Shown here: piece after piece, positions 14,915 through 23,486 of the stretch | How the letters are laid out: every line of letters starts with the position of its first letter | Numbering within the stretch: position 1 is the stretch's first letter | Source of the DNA: Candidatus Obscuribacterales bacterium | GTDB taxonomy: Bacteria > Cyanobacteriota > Vampirovibrionia > Obscuribacterales > Obscuribacteraceae | Assembly (NCBI GenBank): GCA_020634035.1 | Contig: JACKCM010000006.1 | Span: 558,001 to 622,000 of the forward strand | Direction: 5' to 3' | DNA length: 64,000 nucleotides | Made by a program: the position numbers and the translations under genes | The notes under the pieces: model-generated | Told to the model about the DNA's origin: nothing | Seen by the model: only the letters and a program-made list of their open reading frames with translations | Databases searched by the model: none

Positions 14915-17130
14915 AGCAGAATCACCACTTCGGTCTGGGCGGGGACAAGCTCTAGCTCTGCCCTGACCAGACTGAGAACCGCAGTCACATCAGGCAGTCC
15001 GGAGAAATCTAAAATTCTATTACCGGCAAGCAGCATCGTATCCGGTATCACTTTGCCGGCATCGCCCCAGTCGGCGTTCTCTTCTAATAAACGCTCTAGA
15101 TTAGAGATAGTCTCGCTGGCGGGTCCGGCTTCGGCGACAGCGTTCTTGAACTGCAGACGGATGGAGCCGGCTCTATCCATAACACGCAGAGAGTTCAAGC
15201 GCCGGGTGATAAGGCCGAGCAGTTGTTTGTCTTCGCGAAGACTGCGATAGACACGAAAGTACTTGCCATCGAATACGGTATCTACAGAAGCGGTCTGCAC
15301 CCGCATAGAGTCAGCAGCTAGAGTCAGTTTAGCCTGGTCATCGAGCTGTTTCTGCTTAGCTTCGCCGGCATCCGCATCATCCTCCATCGAAGTGGAGCCG
15401 AAAGCTGTGGCACGAACCACATTGGTTCTAGCATCGACCTCTACCTGCACCTCTATGGTAGAAGGATCCGCCCCCATCGCCTCCACCGCCGCATGGGCTT
15501 CCTGTCGAACCTTGAGAATATCGTCATTGCTTGGGTTTACGAACTGGCGCTCAATACACTCTCTAATCAAAGCCATGGCTACACCTATGGCCGAGATCAC
15601 ATCGGCATCTCTTGCCAGGCTATGCTTCATGCCCATTCGCTTCGCCACATGGGGCACAATCGCAGCCGCACCGCCGCCGCCGCCCACCAGGGTGACCATC
15701 TCTCTGTCGAGCTTATGGTCTTTGATCAGGGCTTCAACCACAGGAATGCATTTGTCAGCACTGAGATCAAGAATTCTTTCTGCCAGCGCTTTCTTGTCTT
15801 TGCCGGTGGCAGCCGCCAGGGTCGAGAAGGCTTTATCTATCGACTTCGAGTTACCCAGAGCGCAGTCACCATCCGGTACATAACCGAGCAGATTGGAAGC
15901 ACAGGTAGGGGTAATGGCATAGCCCCTGGCTTCAGCGGTGTTATCGCCGCCGCTGCGAATCTTGAAAGCAAGATAGTCGTCAGGATCGCCTTTTATAGGA
16001 CTGACCCGGTCGATATCGAGCTGCAAAGAAGGATTCTCCAGCTCACTCTCAAAAGAAGCATAAGCCAGGTCGGCTATATGAGCGCTTCTGGGACCGACCG
16101 CAATCAGATCATGGCCTGCTTTATCGAGCCGGGGCAGGGAGCCGCCGGCAACCCCTTCGGTACGTACATCTAAAGTCTTCATATAGATACGGTGCCCACC
16201 GACCTCGGCGGTGCGAATTTTTGCCCGACCGTTGGCGATCGCCGAAATATCGGTGCTGGTTCCGCCAACCTCTAGAAAGATGCCGTCGGATATATGGAGA
16301 AACATCATCGCCGCCGCTACCCCGGCAGCCGGTCCGGAGAGCATGGTCAGAATCGGACGACGACGCATAGAATCGATATCCATCACCCCGCCATCCGAGC
16401 GCATGATCATCACCGGAGCAGCGATGCCCGCATCCCGGACGCTGCTCTCGGTCATATCGGCGCTCTCGATCATTTTAGGCAGCATTGAAGCGTTGATCAC
16501 AGCTGTTCTAGTCCGCACTTTGAAGCCATAAAGTTGAGAGACTTCGTGACCGGCGGTGGCAAATATGCCCATCGAGCGCGCCAGCTCCACCGCCGTCTGC
16601 TCTGCTTCAGGGTTATCTACCGAAAATGCCTGGGTGACGGCAATAGCACCAGAGCCGGCTTCTACCAGGGCGTTGATGGCACTTTTCAATTTGTTTTCGT
16701 CGACACCACCCGCGATATCAACATAACGGTGCTCGGTTTTCAAATATTTTCCCGGCGAAAGCTCTATGCGCTTCAAGTCCGAGACCTGGCGAGAGATAGC
16801 CCCGTTCAGCCCCTGCCCCAGACAGAGAATTCCAACCGGCGCCACATCCCCTTCGAGCAGAGCGTTGGTTGCCTGGGTCGTGCTGTGAGCGATAAAGCCG
16901 ACTTGATCAGGGCTGACCCCGGACTTATCGAGCAAAACTCTCAAAGATTCTATGATGCCCTTTGCCACACCTTCTGCCGCCCGGTGGGTGGTGGGAACCT
17001 TGGCCGAATCGACCAGTTGCATGGTACGGGTATCTATCGCCACAGCATGGGTAAAAGTACCGCCCACATCGATACCGATACGGATAGAGCTTGAATTAGC
17101 CGGCTTCATATCATCGCCCATTTCAGACAT
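14902..17130 (-). CDS. Hydantoinase/oxoprolinase family protein, HyuA type
   Basis: An ATP-dependent amidohydrolase family (N-methylhydantoinase A, 5-oxoprolinase, acetone carboxylase beta). The N-terminal domain begins with the nucleotide-binding IGIDVGGTFTHAVAID; the second domain carries GPAAGVAAA and GGTSTDIS, and the acidic/glycine motif VGGGGGAAAIVPH lies near residue 475. The 742 residues include about 150 extra at the C-terminus compared with a basic HyuA. No hyuB partner is adjacent, so a hydantoinase with a B subunit is less likely. The start overlaps the stop of the permease gene by 8 bp. Substrate unknown, possibly a lactam or carboxylic acid brought in by the permease. Confidence 0.82.
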   Translation of the reverse strand: MSEMGDDMKPANSSSIRIGIDVGGTFTHAVAIDTRTMQLVDSAKVPTTHRAAEGVAKGIIESLRVLLDKSGVSPDQVGFIAHSTTQATNALLEGDVAPVGILCLGQGLNGAISRQVSDLKRIELSPGKYLKTEHRYVDIAGGVDENKLKSAINALVEAGSGAIAVTQAFSVDNPEAEQTAVELARSMGIFATAGHEVSQLYGFKVRTRTAVINASMLPKMIESADMTESSVRDAGIAAPVMIMRSDGGVMDIDSMRRRPILTMLSGPAAGVAAAMMFLHISDGIFLEVGGTSTDISAIANGRAKIRTAEVGGHRIYMKTLDVRTEGVAGGSLPRLDKAGHDLIAVGPRSAHIADLAYASFESELENPSLQLDIDRVSPIKGDPDDYLAFKIRSGGDNTAEARGYAITPTCASNLLGYVPDGDCALGNSKSIDKAFSTLAAATGKDKKALAERILDLSADKCIPVVEALIKDHKLDREMVTLVGGGGGAAAIVPHVAKRMGMKHSLARDADVISAIGVAMALIRECIERQFVNPSNDDILKVRQEAHAAVEAMGADPSTIEVQVEVDARTNVVRATAFGSTSMEDDADAGEAKQKQLDDQAKLTLAADSMRVQTASVDTVFDGKYFRVYRSLREDKQLLGLITRRLNSLRVMDRAGSIRLQFKNAVAEAGPASETISNLERLLEENADWGDAGKVIPDTMLLAGNRILDFSGLPDVTAVLSLVRAELELVPAQTEVVILLCLS

Positions 17131-18544
17131 ACCCCAGACAGCAAGCCAGCACCAGACCGCCCACCACCGCCAGCCAGGCGAAAAGAATAGTCTTCTTCAA
17201 AAGAGCATGGGTATCGGTGCCCAGATAGGTGGCAATCCAGATGTTATGGGTATTGGTCGGATCACAGATACCCTGGACCTGCCCGACTGACATGAGCATT
17301 CCCATAATCGCCTGACCGCTTAATGTGGTCCCTGTCTGAATAAGTTTGACCAGTCCACTACCCATTCCCCAGAGGCTGAGCGGTCCTCGATAAAGAGCAA
17401 GGGGCGCCATCAAGGTAAAAATCAGAACATATCTTATCGGATCGGTCGGTATGAAAGAGGCAATCAAAGGCTTTATCGCTCCGGCTACAGCCTCGTTGCT
17501 GACCGCGTTTATCAACATGCCGATTCCCACCATCAGGAAAACAGCCGGTATAACCGTGGTTATGCCATCGATTATGGAGCGGGTGATTTGATTTATAGAA
17601 GCTTTGTTCCAGGTGGCAAGCACACCATATATGATGGCAAAGACAAAAGCTGAAATTATCTCCCATCCACAACCCAGAACGAGAAGCAACGGCACCACCG
17701 GCGTAAACAACGCAAAGCCGGGAATATCTCCTTGAGAATTATTACCGCCGCTATGGCGTCGCCAGGCATAGAGCGAGAGTAGCACAACAAGACCGACAGC
17801 TATATTGAAAGAAGTATCTAATAGAGCCAGATTAGCCCCGGCCCCCCCGGCCGCCGATGGGTCGAAAACACGACTCAAGACAAAAGCGGCGCCCAGTGAT
17901 AAAGCCGAGCCTATAAACAGATAAATAGAGTTCTTCCAGCTCTTCAATTCGAGCGCCAGGAAAAGCAAGATGACCACAGCGATAAGACAGGAGAACGGAA
18001 TTACAAACGCGATGATCTTTTCTCGCTCCACTCCGAGTACATCTATATAAAGCGCCCAGTTAGCCAGATTGAACATCCCACCCAGACTGATGCCGAATAA
18101 GTAGAGCGCACCGGCAGTAGCGCTGGAGACCCCCAGGGAGAGCATCACCGGCAACACAATAGTGCCGACCATAATCACTGCCCCCAGACCACCTAGCGTG
18201 GAGAAAAGCAGAGCCGTAACAAGGGTGAGCACCGAAGCGAGTATATAAGGATTATCCCCGGCAAATTCAGCCACCCAGCGCACCAGAGCCCGGGCAATGC
18301 CCTGGCGATTCATGAGTTCAGCAAGAATCGCGCCGAACATGGTTGTGGTATAGGCGTTGTGCAGCTTCATCGAGCCTTTGCCTACCACCTCGGTGAGAAT
18401 GTCGTGTCCCGGGATTCCGCCGATTACCGCTATGGCTAGAGCCATTATCGGCAAAGCAAGCAATGCGGACACTCGCCTGGTGTACATGAGACCAGCCATG
18501 CACAGAAAGACCAGGATGATGAGGGAAGGGGTGAGAAACGACAT
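17123..18544 (-). CDS. Polytopic permease of the ion-transporter (GntP/CitMHS-like) type
   Basis: A 473-residue, 11-12 helix protein. The two halves each hold a glycine-rich re-entrant region (FSTLGGLGAVIMVGTIVLP, and GPLSLWGMGSGLVKL near residue 390), as in the ion-transporter superfamily of carboxylate/gluconate carriers. The final helices contain a conserved-looking GICDPTNTHN motif. It is first in an operon with a HyuA-type enzyme and DUF309, overlapping the former by 8 bp, so it probably imports that enzyme's substrate. A perfect 14-bp inverted repeat lies 70 bp upstream of the start. Confidence 0.72.
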   Translation of the reverse strand: MSFLTPSLIILVFLCMAGLMYTRRVSALLALPIMALAIAVIGGIPGHDILTEVVGKGSMKLHNAYTTTMFGAILAELMNRQGIARALVRWVAEFAGDNPYILASVLTLVTALLFSTLGGLGAVIMVGTIVLPVMLSLGVSSATAGALYLFGISLGGMFNLANWALYIDVLGVEREKIIAFVIPFSCLIAVVILLFLALELKSWKNSIYLFIGSALSLGAAFVLSRVFDPSAAGGAGANLALLDTSFNIAVGLVVLLSLYAWRRHSGGNNSQGDIPGFALFTPVVPLLLVLGCGWEIISAFVFAIIYGVLATWNKASINQITRSIIDGITTVIPAVFLMVGIGMLINAVSNEAVAGAIKPLIASFIPTDPIRYVLIFTLMAPLALYRGPLSLWGMGSGLVKLIQTGTTLSGQAIMGMLMSVGQVQGICDPTNTHNIWIATYLGTDTHALLKKTILFAWLAVVGGLVLACCLGYV

Positions 18545-18614
18545 TAATATAAGTAAGAGTCAGATCAAAAGGTAATGATCGACTGTCGAAGATAGCGGTG
18601 TCAAGCCGTGATAT

Positions 18615-18650
18615 GACATAGATATAGAATCAGACATCTATATCTATGTC
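18615..18650. promoter_or_regulatory. Perfect 14-bp inverted repeat upstream of the permease operon
   Basis: GACATAGATATAGA (18615-18628) and its exact complement (18637-18650) flank an 8-base spacer. On the permease strand it is followed by TTGACA and, 18 bases on, GATCAT (a 4/6 match to the -10 consensus). The position just upstream of the -35 box suits an activator site. Since there is no T-run after it, a terminator for the gene ending at 18675 is less likely. Confidence 0.5.
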
Positions 18651-18674
18651 GCACTTGAATTCAGAGGGACCCTA

Positions 18675-19484
18675 TCACTTTTTTGATGCACGCTGATAAT
18701 AGTCGAGCACCTCGTCAAACTCGACTCGATAGGAAGCATGCTTGCGAAAAGCTCTTTCAATCGCCTCTTCCTCAGGCATGGCATTGGTGCCATGGCCGGT
18801 CAAAAGGTCGTACTCTTCCGATACTGCCCGGGAATAATCATAAACATATCTTTCGTATATAGAGCTCAAATCCTCTCCCAGAGCCTGGTAAGCATTGACG
18901 ACCGCCTGCTTGGAATCAGGGCCACGTCCTGCAAACCTGGCATGTTTAAGCCTTTCGCCATAAAACTTGATCAAAGCACCGGCGTCTTTATAGACCGCTT
19001 CATGGATGCGACGATGCCCATCTTCATGACGCAGCAGCTTTCGAGGCGCATGCTCAGGTACCCAGATTGCTATCGGCAACGATAGCTTTATAGCCGCCGA
19101 TCTCGGTACCACAACAACTCGGGTAGTGCCTCCCTCTCTCTTTTCCGAAACCAGATCTATATCGAAATTGAACACCCTGCTGTAACGAGCCACGGTGGTT
19201 CCACGCTCTCCGGTACGCAACCGGGGGAGATCCCCTGGTGGATGGCGCGGATCGAAATAGTGAATTTGCACCGTCGGTGGTGCTTTATCGACTTTAATAG
19301 AGAACTTCTTTCGAACTGGGCCGGACTCTGCCGGACAGAACGGAAAAAGCCCCAGGATACTAAGCAGAACAAGCAGAATAAGGCGAATGGACATAAAACC
19401 GGTCAATGAGCGGCGCTGCAAAAATGGAAAAATGCTAAACTCAACGACAGCATCCAGATTCCGTAGATTTTCCCGACTGCTCAT
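18675..19484 (-). CDS. Secreted HExxH protein, DUF922-like putative metalloprotease
   Basis: An exported protein with a metal-binding motif: residues around 150-160 read RHEDGHRRIHEA, an H-E-x-x-H that fits the secreted Zn-dependent protease family DUF922. The hydrophobic signal runs from MSIRLILLVLLS (residue 31 of the longest frame) to about residue 52. If the shorter ATG at 19394 is used the signal is N-terminal; the ATG at 19484 lies 6 bases after a TATACT box and would give a leaderless message with a 30-residue extension. Neither start has a Shine-Dalgarno. A soluble, charged C-terminal half follows the motif. Catalysis is unproven. Confidence 0.65.
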   Translation of the reverse strand: MSSRENLRNLDAVVEFSIFPFLQRRSLTGFMSIRLILLVLLSILGLFPFCPAESGPVRKKFSIKVDKAPPTVQIHYFDPRHPPGDLPRLRTGERGTTVARYSRVFNFDIDLVSEKREGGTTRVVVVPRSAAIKLSLPIAIWVPEHAPRKLLRHEDGHRRIHEAVYKDAGALIKFYGERLKHARFAGRGPDSKQAVVNAYQALGEDLSSIYERYVYDYSRAVSEEYDLLTGHGTNAMPEEEAIERAFRKHASYRVEFDEVLDYYQRASKK

Positions 19485-19490
19485 AGCGCC

Positions 19491-19496
19491 AGTATA
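19491..19496 (-). promoter_or_regulatory. -10 box 6 bases before the ATG (leaderless candidate)
   Basis: TATACT on the minus strand ends 6 bases before the ATG at 19484, with no Shine-Dalgarno between and no good -35 box. The same layout is seen before nrdR, the RluB-type gene and the kinase at 47231. Confidence 0.45.
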
Positions 19497-19549
19497 ACCG
19501 AATCGCCATTCATACCTGATTTATCCCTTATGTCCCGTCGTTCATAACT

Positions 19550-20314
19550 ATGCCAGTGTCAGATTTCGAAGATCAGTTTTCTAAACAAGCAGACCGTTAC
19601 AGGAAGTTCCGCCCGGGTTATCCTGATGAGCTCTTCGAGTATATTATCGCCTTATGCCCGGCTCGAACCATGGCCTGGGACTGCGCCACCGGAAACGGAC
19701 AGGCGGCTGCAAAACTGATCGCCTATTTTGACCATGTTGTCGCCACCGACGCAAGCAACTCTCAGATAGAAAACGCCCTCGACCTGAACTCTGTAGAGTT
19801 TCGGGTCGCCACAGCCGAATCTAGCGGACTTGCCTCGGCAAGCGCCGACCTGGTTACAGTGGCCAATGCTCTGCACTGGTTCGATAAAACGCGTTTTTTC
19901 CAGGAGACGGCAAGAGTCCTCAAACCAGGTGGGATTCTAGCCTGCTGGTGCTATGAAGCATTTCAGACAGATCCTCAGTACAAAGAGGCATTCAGTCCTA
20001 TTTATAAGGCCATGGACGGACACTGGTCAGCCAAGCTGAAAGACGTGCGGGACCATTACCAGAATATTGACTTTGGCGAATGCGGGCTCACAGAGGTGGA
20101 AGCCCCCAGAATGCAGATGTCCCTCGATTGGGACCTCAATCAGTGCCTGGGATTTTTAAGAAGTTGGTCCGCCTGCCAGAACTATATAGATAGATTCGGG
20201 ACCGACCCTACCGAGCAGTTTTACGACCACGCCCGGTCTATATGGGGCGATGCCGAAACCAAACACCAGGTCTCCTGGAACATTCATCTGAAGCTCGCCC
20301 GCAAAACCGCCTGA
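19550..20314 (+). CDS. Class I SAM-dependent methyltransferase
   Basis: A 254-residue protein with the Methyltransf_11 fold. Motif I is AWDCATGNGQAAAKL (residues 42-56), motif II the acidic VVATDASNSQI, a post-motif VTVANALHWFDK, and motif III the RVLKPGGILACWCYE loop. The ALHWF sequence is typical of small-molecule methyltransferases related to the trans-aconitate/UbiE group. The substrate cannot be inferred. No ribosome-binding site is seen. Confidence 0.88.
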   Translation: MPVSDFEDQFSKQADRYRKFRPGYPDELFEYIIALCPARTMAWDCATGNGQAAAKLIAYFDHVVATDASNSQIENALDLNSVEFRVATAESSGLASASADLVTVANALHWFDKTRFFQETARVLKPGGILACWCYEAFQTDPQYKEAFSPIYKAMDGHWSAKLKDVRDHYQNIDFGECGLTEVEAPRMQMSLDWDLNQCLGFLRSWSACQNYIDRFGTDPTEQFYDHARSIWGDAETKHQVSWNIHLKLARKTA

Positions 20315-20500
20315 ATTCAGCTTGTTCGATCCGAATTAGGTACGTAAACAGCGCGCCTGTGGCGCGTCAAGTAAGCTGTGGGAAAACTACGCAAAGCCGG
20401 GGGAAAAACACCAATAGCTAAGCAAGCAGCTAGCACATACACTGAGGGCGTGAAGGATAAACATCCCAGTTAATTGACTACTAAAGAGCGGAAGCGAGTA

Positions 20501-21784
20501 ATGACGCAGATTCATCAAGACATAATCGGAAAGAACCTGGACGCCGCAAGAGCGCTCGGTGCAGAGAAAGAATTCATCGCCAACAGAGCGATGAAGCAAG
20601 ACGGAAAAGCTGTGGTCTTTTCCTTCTTCGGAGAATGGGCCAGGACGAAACTGGACAGAAACGCCGTCCATGACCTGAGGGGTGAGATGCATCCTTCGAA
20701 GCCGAGCGCCCTCTGGCAGGCTGACAGCGCCCTCATAAATCTAGCGGGCTCGCTTAGCGTATCCAGAATAAGCGCCCTGGAAATTCCAATAAGCGAGCAC
20801 AGTAGCCGCATAGAAGAAGCCCGCGATACTGTAGTGCGCGACATCAGACCTTATATCATCGAAAAAGAGAAGCAGGAACAAAAAGAGCTTCTGGTCAAAC
20901 TGGAAAGCAATCAAATCCGCTTCGCCAGCGAGAAAGAAAGATTCGAACTTTTAGAAGCAACTAAAGAAAGATTGAGAGCGCTCGCACCGGAATCAAGACA
21001 AGCGAGACCGCAGTATACAAGAGCCCTCAAATCCCTGAGAAATTTCTGTCAGGTGATCATAGAATCGATGGAATCGGCAGAAGAGATTGTGATGAAAGAT
21101 CTGATTCTCAATGGCTCGATCTCCTTTGTCGAGACCATGATGGAACCGGTCGAAACTTCCTGGAAAGGCATCCCCGGCAGAAGCGAAGACCTGCCCCGGG
21201 AAAAACCAGAAAATCAGACAGGCATTGATCGCCTTAAAACAATCAGTGAACACCTGAATATCAAAATCGAAGCGATCGACGCCAAACAATTCAAACGGCT
21301 CGAAAAAATCGCCACCCAACCGATTATCAAAGAGATTCTCGAAAGACACGAAAGTGGGGACTTACCCAGAGATGGCTCCATCTTCTTCTTCCTCGACTCA
21401 GACAGGCCGCTTCTCAGAATCGACGCCTGTGAAAAACCAAAACCGAGACCGGGCCAATCGAAAGAGAGTGCCATTCGCCATGCTGTCAAAACGCCGGAGT
21501 TTCTCGACATAAGCAGACTGGATAAAGGTATCGGTCCTGACGGAGCCGGACTGTTCAGATTCGCAGAAATGACTGATCGAATCGTCGGTGCCATCATTTT
21601 GACTCCAGTAGTTCAGGATGGACAGATAGTGAAGCTGCCGGGCATGAAGAAGCCCAAGCGGCAAGTAAAAGAATTGATCGGAGAGGTCCCTGAATGCATT
21701 GAGCCGACCATGAGCTATGGCGCTGTGTTGAACAAATTCAGACCCAAGATCGAAAAGCTATTGGCAGACAAACTTATGTATTGA
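20501..21784 (+). CDS. Hypothetical soluble protein (427 aa)
   Basis: I do not recognise it. The ATG at 20501 is preferred over a TTG nine codons upstream. It is highly charged with long helical, partly coiled-coil stretches (residues 95-150, rich in Glu/Lys/Arg; ERFELLEATKERLRAL) and an alpha/beta-like C-terminal half (IFFFLDSDRPLLRIDACE, then DRIVGAIILTPVV). There is no signal peptide or membrane segment. It is followed by about 300 bp without a supported gene and then the transposase-derived gene on the other strand, so it may belong to an accessory segment. Confidence 0.6.
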   Translation: MTQIHQDIIGKNLDAARALGAEKEFIANRAMKQDGKAVVFSFFGEWARTKLDRNAVHDLRGEMHPSKPSALWQADSALINLAGSLSVSRISALEIPISEHSSRIEEARDTVVRDIRPYIIEKEKQEQKELLVKLESNQIRFASEKERFELLEATKERLRALAPESRQARPQYTRALKSLRNFCQVIIESMESAEEIVMKDLILNGSISFVETMMEPVETSWKGIPGRSEDLPREKPENQTGIDRLKTISEHLNIKIEAIDAKQFKRLEKIATQPIIKEILERHESGDLPRDGSIFFFLDSDRPLLRIDACEKPKPRPGQSKESAIRHAVKTPEFLDISRLDKGIGPDGAGLFRFAEMTDRIVGAIILTPVVQDGQIVKLPGMKKPKRQVKELIGEVPECIEPTMSYGAVLNKFRPKIEKLLADKLMY

Positions 21785-22092
21785 TTCAAGGAGGTGACAG
21801 AAGAGAGTTTCAGCCAAGATGAATTAGGCATTCGGTGCACTTAATCGGGTCTTGCCCAGGTCTAAAAACCGTTCGACACAAAGACACCGTATTCGATGCA
21901 CAGGCAAAACTGCACCGAACCCGAAAGCAGCTCAACCATATCGACGCACTCTACTGGATAGATGCGAAACGGAAGAGTTGAGCACCATTGGGAGGGCGAA
22001 TCTTAAGGCTCCTCCCCGATTACCAGACAAACTAGCATTCAAGAATAATTCAGAACTTCTGAATATCCTGGCCAGCTATTAGAATTATGTAT
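21785..22092. other. Noncoding region with short inverted repeats
   Basis: No protein gene is convincing here. An AAGGAGG follows the stop at 21784 but leads only to a two-codon ATG frame. TTCGGTGCA (about 21830) is repeated inverted about 75 bases on (TGCACCGAA). A palindrome TTCAGAACTTCTGAA lies at 22049-22063, next to the transposase-derived gene; its TCAGAA/TTCTGA halves resemble the hairpins of the array at 22932-23468. Confidence 0.4.
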
Positions 22093-22818
22093 TCATAGTC
22101 GAATCATATACGGTGCAAAATATTGCTTGAGCTGGCTTCTGCCCAGGGGACTGCCACGGACAAAACAGCCCAGAAGCCGCAGTGGATCAAGAAGTTGTCG
22201 ATCTCGACGCAATGAAAACTCGTAGGCATAAAGTTGAGAGTACTTGCGACTGACTCCCTGAAACACCCCGAGCATAGAAAACAGAAAAGTTTGTAGCCGG
22301 ACGAAATCTTCAAAATCGAAACCGGCACGATAGTCGGAATCCGGCTTAGCTAGAGCCATATTAGCGGACTTCATATGCACATCGCCGGAACTTGCCTTGA
22401 ACAGTGCCGCTCTCATAGTTGAGCAAGGAAACTCTCTGCGTTCAGTCGAAAAAACATGGTCCAGTGATTGCCCCAGAACGAAGCGGATTTTATGCATCAT
22501 GAACCAGGCTGTTGCATAGCTTCTATTGAACAGAAGCGCTATCGATACAGTAGACATCTCATCCTTTTGAAGAAAAAACAAAATCGCCCTTACCCAAGAT
22601 CGCAAATTGCGGACCTTATGCAGAACAGTGCCGGATGTCGGTGAAACCTGCAGTCCACATTGCTTGCACTGCCTCAGCCCTCTGGTACTTACTGGATAGT
22701 ACTTATCCCAGGCGCAATTCGGACATTTAAATCCATCGAACCAGCGCAGCCTCTCCAGGATATAACGATAGTCGGAGTTAGATTCTGCCCGTTCCAGAAG
22801 TGTATAAAGATCGTCCAT
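22093..22818 (-). CDS. IS1595-transposase-derived protein lacking the DDE core
   Basis: 241 residues. The N-terminal 120 match an IS1595 transposase: ILERLRWFDGFKCPNC, a zinc ribbon (Cys32, 35, 51, 54), QVSPTSGTVLHKVR, then a helix-turn-helix ending TAWFMMHKIR. The C-terminal part (about 172-215; GVFQGVSRKYSQLYAYEFSLRRD) resembles the very end of the same enzymes. Between them only about 55 residues remain where the catalytic domain, with its V-E-V-D-E start, should be, so it cannot transpose. Yet the frame is open and the ATG has a strong GGGGAGG ribosome-binding site 8 bases upstream, so it may be a retained DNA-binding protein. The 49-bp repeat array lies 114 bp upstream. Confidence 0.72.
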   Translation of the reverse strand: MDDLYTLLERAESNSDYRYILERLRWFDGFKCPNCAWDKYYPVSTRGLRQCKQCGLQVSPTSGTVLHKVRNLRSWVRAILFFLQKDEMSTVSIALLFNRSYATAWFMMHKIRFVLGQSLDHVFSTERREFPCSTMRAALFKASSGDVHMKSANMALAKPDSDYRAGFDFEDFVRLQTFLFSMLGVFQGVSRKYSQLYAYEFSLRRDRQLLDPLRLLGCFVRGSPLGRSQLKQYFAPYMIRL

Positions 22819-22868
22819 TTCCCTCACCTCCCCGGATCTGACGTGACCCCTTGAACAAAAAGACGGTG

Positions 22869-22894
22869 GGGCAAGTTGAATAGTTCAAATGCCC
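22869..22894 (-). terminator. Hairpin between the repeat array and the transposase-derived gene
   Basis: GGGCA/TGCCC and TTGAA/TTCAA halves form a near-perfect stem around a 3-base loop. Read on the minus strand, a CTTTTTG run follows about 7 bases after the stem, so it could be a weak terminator for transcripts coming from the array. Confidence 0.4.
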
Positions 22895-22931
22895 ATCACT
22901 GAAATTTCTCAAGATCCGACAAGGGCAGCGC

Positions 22932-23468
22932 TCTTTCGCTAGCTCAGAAGATCTACGCTTCTGAGCTGATGATAGGACACTCTTTCGTTACCTCAGAAGA
23001 TCTACGCTTCTGAGTTGATGATAGAACACTCTTTCGTTACCTCAGAATCTCTACGCTTCTGAGCTGATGATAGAACGCTCTTTCGTTAGCTCCGAAATTC
23101 TACGCTTCTGAGCTGATGATAGAACACTCTTTCGTTACCTCAGAATCTCTACGCTTCTGAGCTGATGCTAGAACACTCTTTCGTTACCTCAGAATCTCTA
23201 CGCTTCTGAGCTGATGCTAGAACGCTCTTTCGTTAGCTCCGAAATTCTACGCTTCTGAGTTGATGATAGAACACTCTTTCGTTAGCTCCGAAATTCTACG
23301 CTTCTGAGCTGATGCTAGAACACTCTTTCGTTAGCTCCGAAATTCTACGCTTCTGTGCTGATGCTAGAACACTCTTTCGTTAGCTCCGAAATTCTACGCT
23401 TCTGAGCTGATGCTAGAACACTCTCTCGTTAGCTCCGAAATTCTCCGCTTCTGAGTTGATGCTAGAAC
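22932..23468. repeat. Eleven tandem copies of a 49-bp hairpin repeat
   Basis: Ten full 49-bp units and a last 47-bp unit follow each other without spacers. Each starts TCTTTCGTTA and ends GATAGAAC or GCTAGAAC. Each carries an inverted repeat, perfect in the first unit (AGCTCAGAAG at 22941-22950 with CTTCTGAGCT at 22958-22967). Two subtypes differ mainly in the left arm (CCTCAGAATCT or GCTCCGAAATT). Units 2-4 and 5-7 show the same subtype order, so a 147-bp block was duplicated. Because 49 is not a multiple of 3 and no long frame crosses it, it is noncoding. It begins 18 bases after the stop of the DAHP synthase gene and lies upstream of the transposase-derived gene, both on the minus strand. 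Confidence 0.95.
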
Positions 23469-23486
23469 CGAAGGACTTTCCTTCTA

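Noticed and set aside
15263..16531. Long open frames antisense to the HyuA gene
   Set aside because: Typical complements of a codon-biased gene, rich in Ser, Arg and Ala, with no starts supported by ribosome-binding sites.
20340..20375. GC-rich hairpin after the methyltransferase gene as a terminator
   Set aside because: A short GGCGC stem with a 3-base loop is present but no T-run follows.
21852..22082. Plus-strand frame of 76 codons
   Set aside because: TTG start, no ribosome-binding site and no family resemblance; probably chance in a noncoding stretch.
22932..23468. CRISPR array
   Set aside because: Units are contiguous 49-bp near-identical copies with no unique spacers, and no cas genes are present.
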